A DNA stretch of 64,000 bases, from the NCBI GenBank assembly GCA_911810475.1, contig OU461276.1, positions 2,667,501 through 2,731,500 on the forward strand, read 5' to 3'. How positions within the stretch are numbered: the stretch's first letter is position 1; the number at the start of each line of letters is the position of its first letter. The notes below the pieces were generated by a model, which saw only the letters and a list, made by a program, of their open reading frames with translations, had not been told where the DNA came from and searched no databases. Positions 58,021 through 64,000 of the stretch are shown here, piece by piece. Source of the DNA: Candidatus Celerinatantimonas neptuna (GTDB lineage Bacteria; Pseudomonadota; Gammaproteobacteria; Enterobacterales; Celerinatantimonadaceae). The translations under genes and the position numbers were made by a program.

Positions 58021-59694
58021 TTAGTCACGGTTTTGGGGGCCTCTTGGGCCATAATCGAAATTGGCACAGGCCGCGCCGAATTGATGTAGTTCAGTTGGCG
58101 CATCGTATGGGTCCAGTATTAATTCAATGACCGTTGCCTGTTTTGATGAGATCTGTTGCAGACAGGTATCTAATTGTCCATGTGTTTCGATTTTATGATA
58201 ATCGAGCGGGATTTGAGGGGCTAATGCATGGACCAGTTTTTGAAAATCCCATTGGGCTATGTCGTTGTATTTTGCTTTCATGCCCAGAATGTAGCGTTCG
58301 ATGGTATATCCCCGGTTATTTAAAATCACGATAATGGGGTTCAAATGACGGTTCAAAATGGTAGATAGTTCCTGAATGGTCATTTGCAGTGACCCATCGC
58401 CGATAAACAGCCAATGTCTTTTATCCGGTGCGGCCAGCATACTGCCCAGCAATGCAGGGAGAGTAAAACCGATGGAGCCCCAAATGGATTGCGCTATGTA
58501 ATGGCATCCGCTTGGCAGCGGCAATGTCGATAGTACAATATTGGCACAGCCATTTTCAGCCAGAATGATGTCGTCAGAGCGAAAATAGCTGTGGATCTGC
58601 GGCCACATATTATCTTGTTTCAAAGCCGCTTGCGGTTGATAGTCGATGACTTTAGATGCCGGGCGTTGAGGGCGCTTGACGCTTGTGTTGACGTCAGGGA
58701 GATCCTCTAGAAGTGTTTCAAGCAGTTTGCGGGCATTGATGCCTTCATACGTGGTCTGACCGATTGAGATATCAAATCCTCGAAGATAGATGGTTTTATC
58801 TTCTGGCAGGCCTTGTGTTGCGACCATGGAGCTCCCTTCCTGGTAGCAGGGGGCTGTCGCTAAAATAAAATCGGCTTGATGGACCCATTGGGTCTGCTCT
58901 GTATCACCTTGCATCGGATAGCTGCCAAGCCACAGCTCTGAGCTTTCATCTAATATGGCTTTACCGGTGCGAAAGCTCGCATAGGGAATATTTAATTGTT
59001 CGGCGATTTGTTGCAGCGGTTTGGCCAGCATGGAGCGATCGGCGTCCATATCAATCAGGATGAGTGGCCGAACGGCATTGTGTAACCGGGTTTTTATTTC
59101 CTGGCACGCAGTTTTTAACTGATATGGGTCATACGCTGCTGTTTGTCTGTTAAGTGGTGTGTCTGGAATATGAATATCCAGATAACTGATATTGGATGGA
59201 ATTTGCAGATACACCGGGCAGCGTTCCTGCCAGCAGGTCATGAGTGCACGGTCTATCTCCAATGGGGCGTTAGAAGGCGTGATCCGGCTGTCGGTGAGTG
59301 TGAACTCTTTGACACAATTCATAATATTGTCGAAATTACCTTCGGCCATTGAGTGATGAACGCGTAGTCTGTTTTGAATGACATAAAGCGGTGGAACACC
59401 ACTTATCATGACGACGGGGACATGTTCGGCAAAGCTTCCAGCGATACCGCAGAGTGCACTCAGATCGCCAACGCCATAAGTGGTCAGCAGGGCGGCCATG
59501 CCATTTTGCCGGGCATGCCCGTCTGCTGCGTATGCAGCATTGAGTTCGTTACAGTCTCCGACAAATTCGATCCCTTCAACATCATTGAGTTGTTCCAGTA
59601 ATTGCAAATTAAAATCACCAGGGACACCAAAAACGTAGCGTACGCCCATTTGTTTCAGGCGTCGCCAGAGAAAGGTACCGATAGTTGTACGCAT
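58021..59694 (-). CDS. ThDP-dependent 2-oxo-acid decarboxylase (indolepyruvate / phenylpyruvate / pyruvate decarboxylase type)
   Basis: 557 residues, the PDC/IPDC family. Asp27 (VPGDFN), Glu50 (GDCNELNAAYAADG), His113-His114 (RVHHS), the cofactor motif GDGSLQMTIQELSTILNRHL..NN and the GYTIE glutamate are all present, with numbering equal to Zymomonas pyruvate decarboxylase at the first three sites. It non-oxidatively decarboxylates a 2-oxo acid to an aldehyde. The adjoining aromatic aminotransferase and prephenate dehydratase favour phenylpyruvate or indolepyruvate (Ehrlich or auxin pathway), but pyruvate cannot be excluded. tyrB upstream has its own terminator, so this gene probably has a separate promoter. 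Confidence 0.85.
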   Translation of the reverse strand: MRTTIGTFLWRRLKQMGVRYVFGVPGDFNLQLLEQLNDVEGIEFVGDCNELNAAYAADGHARQNGMAALLTTYGVGDLSALCGIAGSFAEHVPVVMISGVPPLYVIQNRLRVHHSMAEGNFDNIMNCVKEFTLTDSRITPSNAPLEIDRALMTCWQERCPVYLQIPSNISYLDIHIPDTPLNRQTAAYDPYQLKTACQEIKTRLHNAVRPLILIDMDADRSMLAKPLQQIAEQLNIPYASFRTGKAILDESSELWLGSYPMQGDTEQTQWVHQADFILATAPCYQEGSSMVATQGLPEDKTIYLRGFDISIGQTTYEGINARKLLETLLEDLPDVNTSVKRPQRPASKVIDYQPQAALKQDNMWPQIHSYFRSDDIILAENGCANIVLSTLPLPSGCHYIAQSIWGSIGFTLPALLGSMLAAPDKRHWLFIGDGSLQMTIQELSTILNRHLNPIIVILNNRGYTIERYILGMKAKYNDIAQWDFQKLVHALAPQIPLDYHKIETHGQLDTCLQQISSKQATVIELILDPYDAPTELHQFGAACANFDYGPRGPQNRD

Positions 59695-59711
59695 GTTTTT
59701 ATCTCCGTATA

Positions 59712-59749
59712 AAACCAGCTATCTGATTGGATCTTAAGATAGCTGGTTT
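59712..59749 (-). promoter_or_regulatory. 13-bp inverted repeat upstream of the decarboxylase gene
   Basis: AAACCAGCTATCT and its exact complement are separated by a 12-nt loop. On the minus strand it ends in GGTTTTAT and lies 17 bp before the decarboxylase ATG, beyond the tyrB terminator. It could be a leader hairpin limiting translation, an operator, or a second terminator. Confidence 0.5.
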
Positions 59750-59763
59750 AAAGGGCTTTAATG

Positions 59764-59787
59764 AAAAAGACCGCAAGAGCGGTCTTT
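59764..59787 (-). terminator. Terminator after tyrB
   Basis: On the minus strand AAAGACCGC, loop TCTT, GCGGTCTTTTTCATT starts 9 nt after the tyrB stop. It should end most tyrB transcripts before the decarboxylase gene. Confidence 0.82.
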
Positions 59788-59796
59788 GAGAGAAAT

Positions 59797-60984
59797 TTAT
59801 TGCACGGCAGCAAATGCCTGGGCCACTTGTTCAACGTTTGAATGATTCAGGCCAGAAATACAAATCCGGCCATTGCCAACTAAGTAAATTGCATGTTTTT
59901 CACGTAATTCATCCACTTGCTGCGCACTAAAACCGGTATAGCTGAACATACCATTTTGTGTCAGGAAGTGTTGGGCGTCCACATCAGGGAGTGTGGCTTT
60001 CATTGTGTTGACTAACGTCTGGCGCATCTCCCGGATTCGATGGCGCATCTGTTCGACTTCGCTGTGCCAGATACTCACAAGCTCTGGCGTATTTAAGACT
60101 CTGTCAACTATTTGAGCCCCGAAGATAGCCGGGCTTGAGTAATTGCGTCGAACCGCAGCTTTTAACTGGCCCAGGACTTTGAGCATATTTGTTTCATTTT
60201 CACAGACAACGGATAATCCGCCGGTTCGGTGTCCATAAAGTGAGAAGATTTTTGAAAATGAGTTTGAGACCAGGCAAGGGACCCCCGCAGATACCATTTG
60301 ACGGATGACAAAAGCATCATCGTCAAGGCTACTGGATAGTCCCTGATAGGCAATGTCCATAAAAGGGATTAATTCACGGTGTTTGGCGACTTCAATAATC
60401 TGTAGCCATTGCTGTTGGTTTAGATCCGCACCTGTTGGGTTATGACAGCAAGGATGAAGAAGCACAATGCTTTGAGCCGGTAGCTGGTTGAAACAGGCAA
60501 GCATTGCTTCGAAATCAACGCCTTTGGTTTGGGGGTCGAAATAAGGATATCGGTTTACTTTAAATCCGCTGCCGGCAAAGATGGCTTCGTGGTTATCCCA
60601 GGTTGGGTTGCTAATCCAGACTTGTGAGTCGGGGAAATAGCGACTTAAAAAGTCAGCGCCTATTTTTAATGCGCCAGAGCCACCTAATGTCTGAATGGTT
60701 GCTATTTGCTGATTTTGTACAGCTGGATGATCCTGACCAAAAAGTAAACGCTGAATAGACTGGCGATAAGGTGCTAATCCTTCCATGGGTAAATAGGTGG
60801 CTGCCTTCTCTAAATCAATGGCCTGAATGGCTTGTTTGACTGATTCTAATTGGGGGACATTACCGTTTTCATCGTAATAAAGTCCGATGCTTAAATTGAC
60901 TTTATGGGGTCTTGTGTCCTGTTTGAAATCTTCGACCAATGATAAAATCGGGTCGCCGGCATAGGCGTCGACGTGTGAAAACAT
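59797..60984 (-). CDS. tyrB: Aromatic amino acid aminotransferase
   Basis: PLP enzyme interconverting aromatic amino acids and their 2-oxo acids. 395 residues, very close to E. coli Tyr[65 protein letters not shown], and the PLP lysine in [16 protein letters not shown]. It supplies or consumes phenylpyruvate, hydroxyphenylpyruvate and indolepyruvate, linking the prephenate dehydratase upstream with the decarboxylase downstream. It lies 14 nt after the YitT gene on the same strand, with AAGGAGAGA before its ATG. Confidence 0.93.
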   Translation of the reverse strand: MFSHVDAYAGDPILSLVEDFKQDTRPHKVNLSIGLYYDENGNVPQLESVKQAIQAIDLEKAATYLPMEGLAPYRQSIQRLLFGQDHPAVQNQQIATIQTLGGSGALKIGADFLSRYFPDSQVWISNPTWDNHEAIFAGSGFKVNRYPYFDPQTKGVDFEAMLACFNQLPAQSIVLLHPCCHNPTGADLNQQQWLQIIEVAKHRELIPFMDIAYQGLSSSLDDDAFVIRQMVSAGVPCLVSNSFSKIFSLYGHRTGGLSVVCENETNMLKVLGQLKAAVRRNYSSPAIFGAQIVDRVLNTPELVSIWHSEVEQMRHRIREMRQTLVNTMKATLPDVDAQHFLTQNGMFSYTGFSAQQVDELREKHAIYLVGNGRICISGLNHSNVEQVAQAFAAVQ

Positions 60985-60998
60985 GTATCTCTCCTTGT

Positions 60999-61628
60999 TT
61001 AGGCCAAATATCGGTTAGGCCTGTGATTTATCGCTATAATCAGATTGATCACAATAGCGCCAAGAATGGATGCAAGCAATATGGGTAGTGCAACGATAAA
61101 AAGCGAAGCGAGAACAATGCAGCAATCGACACCCATCTGAAACTTTCCAGCCCGAATTGAAAAGTGTTCCTGAAGGAACAATGCCAGAATATTGACGCCA
61201 CCTAAACTAGCTTTGTGTCTGAATAAAATGACAAAACCGGTGCCCATTAATAAGTTACCGAACAAAATTGCATAAAGTGGTGTAATTTTTTCAAATTGTA
61301 TGAAATCCAGGTGTAACTCTGAAAAAACAGAAACCATTGCAACGGCTGCAAAAGTCTTTATGGTGAATTCCCAGCCCATCCGTTTTATCGCTAAGAAGTA
61401 AAATGGCAGATTGATGATAAAAAAGAGATATCCGAAGGATATATGGGTGACATAATGCAGCAGAAATGCCATCCCTGCTGTTCCGCCGGTAAGTCCTCCA
61501 ACCTGTTTAAGCATGACAACGCCAAAAGAAACCAGCAGGCAACCGATTAAAATCGATAAAATATCTTCAAACCAGCGATGAGGGATGATCTCAAACTCAT
61601 CATTTAGGGAATTGGTACGGTCTGTCAT
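60999..61628 (-). CDS. YitT-family membrane protein
   Basis: 209-residue integral membrane protein with five to six membrane segments, of the YitT/DUF161 family. [20 protein letters not shown] and [20 protein letters not shown] carry the duplicated glycine-rich family motif. Transport is suspected for the family but substrates are unknown. Operon position directly before tyrB suggests movement of an aromatic amino acid, oxo acid or derived aldehyde/acid. A 213-bp gap separates it from the Lrp gene upstream, where its promoter should lie. Confidence 0.82.
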   Translation of the reverse strand: MTDRTNSLNDEFEIIPHRWFEDILSILIGCLLVSFGVVMLKQVGGLTGGTAGMAFLLHYVTHISFGYLFFIINLPFYFLAIKRMGWEFTIKTFAAVAMVSVFSELHLDFIQFEKITPLYAILFGNLLMGTGFVILFRHKASLGGVNILALFLQEHFSIRAGKFQMGVDCCIVLASLFIVALPILLASILGAIVINLIIAINHRPNRYLA

Positions 61629-61841
61629 TGCATGGAAATCGTTAAAGTTTTCTCAAATGTACATTGTTTTAATCTTTTTGTGCATATTTTTTTAAAAAAT
61701 TCATATTTAAACTAATTTTTGAATATTATTGCACATTTTGATTTATGGTTTTTTACGGATTTATTCTCAGTGAGATTCGTCGAGATGATTGAACCCATTC
61801 CAGGCAGGTGAAAAAATGAGTTCAATCGGTTATTGCTAAGA

Positions 61842-62315
61842 TCAGTCTGTTGATGTGTTTTGCCGGACAATCTGGTTTTCTTTTAAACGTTCGAGAATAA
61901 CCGAGGTTTTGAGCTGTCGGACAATGGTATAACCTGATAATTCTGTAATTAGCTGATTGAGTCCATCAAGGTTACGGGCGGCCACTTTGAGCTGATAATC
62001 ATGCTCTCCAGTGATTTTGAATGCATCTAAAATGGCTGGGTTTGCTGCAATCTGTTCATGAAATTGCTCAACGTGTATTGGATTATGAACATTCAGGCTG
62101 ACTTCAACTAGGCTTTGTACCTGTAGTTTCTGAGCTTTGGGGGCTAATCTGGCCTGATAACCTTCGATATATCCATTTTGTTCAAGGGCAATGCGTCGAC
62201 GCGAACATTGTGATGTTGAGAGTCCAATCAATTGGCTGAGTTCCTGATTGGTTAATCTTCCATTTCGTTGTAGATGATTCAGAATCAGCCAGTCGTAATC
62301 GTCGAGTGAAGTCAT
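61842..62315 (-). CDS. Lrp/AsnC-family transcriptional regulator
   Basis: 157 residues. The N-terminal helix-turn-helix (LDDYDWLILNHLQRNGRLTN, QELSQLIGLSTSQCSRRRIA) and C-terminal RAM/ACT-like ligand domain (ITGEHDYQLKVAARNLDGLN) are typical. It probably senses an amino acid, here likely aromatic, and controls the flanking genes. It starts 45 nt after the prephenate dehydratase fusion gene. A short palindrome (AAGCGGCCTGGCCGCTT) lies in that gap. Confidence 0.9.
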   Translation of the reverse strand: MTSLDDYDWLILNHLQRNGRLTNQELSQLIGLSTSQCSRRRIALEQNGYIEGYQARLAPKAQKLQVQSLVEVSLNVHNPIHVEQFHEQIAANPAILDAFKITGEHDYQLKVAARNLDGLNQLITELSGYTIVRQLKTSVILERLKENQIVRQNTSTD

Positions 62316-62336
62316 ATATTGGGTTCCATGTTTTAT

Positions 62337-62353
62337 AAGCGGCCTGGCCGCTT
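62337..62353. promoter_or_regulatory. 17-bp palindrome between the fusion gene and the Lrp gene
   Basis: AAGCGGCCTGGCCGCTT is a near-perfect GC-rich dyad followed on the minus strand by ATAAAACATGG. It may be a partial terminator of the fusion gene or an operator for the regulator. Confidence 0.5.
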
Positions 62354-62360
62354 ATAACTA

Positions 62361-64000
62361 TCAATTTTGAAACAGGTAGGTCATTAATGCTTTGAATTCC
62401 GTGAAATTCAGTGACTGTTTAGGGGCCACTTTCGCATGGACCGGATCCGGGTGAATATTGAGCATGATGCCATCGACACCCAGCTGGCGGGCTGCAATCG
62501 CCAGAGGTGCGATATCTTCAGATTGAGTCACTCCATCGCATGGGTTGAGTAAAATAGGCAGATGGGTTCTTTTGCGCAGCAGTGCTATTGCGCTGAGGTC
62601 AATAATCGAACGGGTCTGATGATCCGCGGTGCGAATACCTCTTTCGCAGAGAATAACCTGTTGATTCCCCTGTGCCAGTAAATAATCAGCAGCCTGGAGC
62701 CATTCATCCAGCGAGGCAACACTTCCCCGTTCCAGAACAATGGGTCGCGTAGAATTACCCGCAGCTTTAAGCAGAGGATAGTTTTGCATATTTGCAGCAC
62801 CAATTTGCAGAACATCTACATGGCCACATATATCTCTGAGTTTATCGATATGTGTAACTTCGGTCATGATGGGTAATTCTGATTGTCTGGAGGCTTCGCT
62901 TAGCCAGTCCAAGCCAGATAATCCGGGACCTGAATAATCATAAGGGTTGCTGGATGATTTGAAGCAAGCTCCATGAAGAACGGCTGCTCCACTGTCGCTG
63001 ATGATTTCGACACATTGATTGAGTTGGTTTGGATCTTCTAATGTATCAGGTCCTGCCATTACCAAAAAATGACCATTTCCAAGCGTGTGTTTACCAATGG
63101 TGATTGAGGTGGGTTCAGGTTTATGCTGTCGGCTTGAAAGTGGGGCATCCTGATGCCGGCCGATGACTGTTGGCCTGTCCTGAATTGCAGCCATGGGCTG
63201 TGCTGCCAGAACCGATGCTGGTATTGTGGGGGCCTTGATGTCTGCACATGGGTAACATCCGAGTACTTTTATAAAGCGGGTAGTTCGGGTTAAATCGGCA
63301 AGGGCTTGTTGCATTGATTCCGATTCGACATGCTCTGTGACATCCACATAAAAGATCTCCTGCCAGGGATTGCCCTGTACCGGGCGGGATTCCAGATGTG
63401 TCATATTGATATGACGGGCTGCTAATACTTGCAGAGCATCGGCAAGTGCTCCCGGGTGTTGCCCTGTTGCCATGATAAATGTTGTTTTCGCCTGAATTTG
63501 TTGCGGAACATCAATTGGATTTCTGGCAACGGCGATAAAGCGCGTGTAATTTTCCTGTTGATTGGCAATGTGACTTTGAATACTACTGAGCTGGTACATT
63601 CTTCCGCCGGTTTCACTACCCAGCGCGGCAATTGTATGATCGTGACTTTCTGCTACCAGCTGCATAGCTTTTGATGAGCTGTCGACGACTTCAAATTTTA
63701 TATGGGGATATTGGGATAAAAACTGATTGCACTGTGAGAATGGTTGTGGATGACCATAAAGTGTCTGTATTTGGCTGATATCACATGTTTTTTTGACCAA
63801 TATGCCATGATCGACCGGAATGGTTAACTCTCCGATAATCGACAAACTGGTTTGTTGGAGCAGATCATATACTTCATTAATACTCCCGGAACTGGTGTTT
63901 TCTATCGGTAACAGAGCATAATCGGCGTGACGCTGCTCTACACTATTTACAATATCCCGAAAGTTGTGACAACCGACTTCGATGACTGGAGTGGTTGTAT
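62361..64000 (-). CDS. Prephenate dehydratase - ACT - degenerate DAHP-synthase-like fusion (5' end beyond window)
   Basis: The frame is open to the window edge, where prephenate dehydratase sequence is already running (YALLPIENTSSGSINEVYDL), so the start is outside. Then follow VDHGILV, GHPQPFSQCNQFL and the TRF motif (NYTRFIAVA), an ACT domain with phenylalanine-site motifs GAL and ESRP, a linker rich in Pro/Gln, and from about 63095 down a DAHP-synthase-like domain (CFKSSSNPYDYSGPGLSG, VLQIGAANMQNYPLLKAAG, VILCERGIRT). Expected metal or catalytic sites are altered: GPC is GPD, DPSH is NPCD, EVHP is NIHP, LKRG is LERG. I infer a working, Phe-regulated dehydratase with a non-catalytic or repurposed C-terminal domain. 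Confidence 0.85.
   Translation of the reverse strand, partial: TTTPVIEVGCHNFRDIVNSVEQRHADYALLPIENTSSGSINEVYDLLQQTSLSIIGELTIPVDHGILVKKTCDISQIQTLYGHPQPFSQCNQFLSQYPHIKFEVVDSSSKAMQLVAESHDHTIAALGSETGGRMYQLSSIQSHIANQQENYTRFIAVARNPIDVPQQIQAKTTFIMATGQHPGALADALQVLAARHINMTHLESRPVQGNPWQEIFYVDVTEHVESESMQQALADLTRTTRFIKVLGCYPCADIKAPTIPASVLAAQPMAAIQDRPTVIGRHQDAPLSSRQHKPEPTSITIGKHTLGNGHFLVMAGPDTLEDPNQLNQCVEIISDSGAAVLHGACFKSSSNPYDYSGPGLSGLDWLSEASRQSELPIMTEVTHIDKLRDICGHVDVLQIGAANMQNYPLLKAAGNSTRPIVLERGSVASLDEWLQAADYLLAQGNQQVILCERGIRTADHQTRSIIDLSAIALLRKRTHLPILLNPCDGVTQSEDIAPLAIAARQLGVDGIMLNIHPDPVHAKVAPKQSLNFTEFKALMTYLFQN

Overview
The window is chromosome from a gammaproteobacterium. Gene content and order (rpoE-rseABC-lepAB-rnc-era-recO-pdxJ-acpS; relA-mazG-pyrG-eno-ftsB-ispDF-truD-surE-pcm-nlpD-rpoS-mutS; recA-recX-alaS-lysC-csrA-tRNAs-gshA-luxS; ypjD-ffh) match the conserved arrangement of Vibrio/Aeromonas/Alteromonas-type genomes and partly Escherichia. 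Base composition is moderately AT-rich. A Celerinatantimonas-like marine or plant-associated lineage would fit, but that is a guess.

Layout: 1-8.8 kb is the sigma-E operon (cut at its 5' end) followed by the translation, secretion and RNA-processing operon. 9.1-12 kb is the BarA hybrid kinase. 12.2-15.7 kb is rlmD-relA. 15.8-18.9 kb is an accessory island between relA and mazG. It holds a nitroreductase, a divergent HxlR regulator and a GH28 pectinase-like gene, and each is broken by one missing A/T in a homopolymer. mazG, a reversed acetyl-CoA synthetase gene, pyrG and eno follow. The ftsB-to-rpoS run occupies 25.7-32 kb, with mutS convergent. 35.1-38.5 kb is a TetR-controlled three-gene catabolic operon (cyclase, lipocalin-like protein, thiolase) with a near-perfect 32-bp operator palindrome. 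SOS-controlled recA, recX, alaS, lysC, csrA and a tRNA cluster (Ser-GCT and three identical Arg-ACG) follow, then yqaB, gshA, a lipoprotein, luxS, a CorB-like protein, ypjD and ffh.

54.1-64 kb is the most unusual part. It starts with a zinc-starvation ribosomal protein pair (rpmE2-rpmJ2) behind a Zur box. Next is an AT-rich YcaO-MFS cassette that looks like a minimal, partner-less RiPP/azoline system, with a tiny Cys-rich reading frame upstream. Last is an aromatic 2-oxo-acid module: a ThDP decarboxylase of the pyruvate/indolepyruvate type, TyrB, a YitT membrane protein, an Lrp/AsnC regulator, and a prephenate dehydratase-ACT protein fused to a DAHP-synthase-like domain that has lost its expected metal ligands. 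Together these suggest synthesis of phenylpyruvate (and indole- or hydroxyphenylpyruvate by transamination), decarboxylation to aldehydes such as phenylacetaldehyde or indole-acetaldehyde, and local amino-acid-responsive control.

The best candidates for undescribed biology are the PheA-pseudo-DAHP-synthase fusion with its Ehrlich/auxin-type neighbours, and the orphan YcaO-MFS cassette with its possible precursor peptide.
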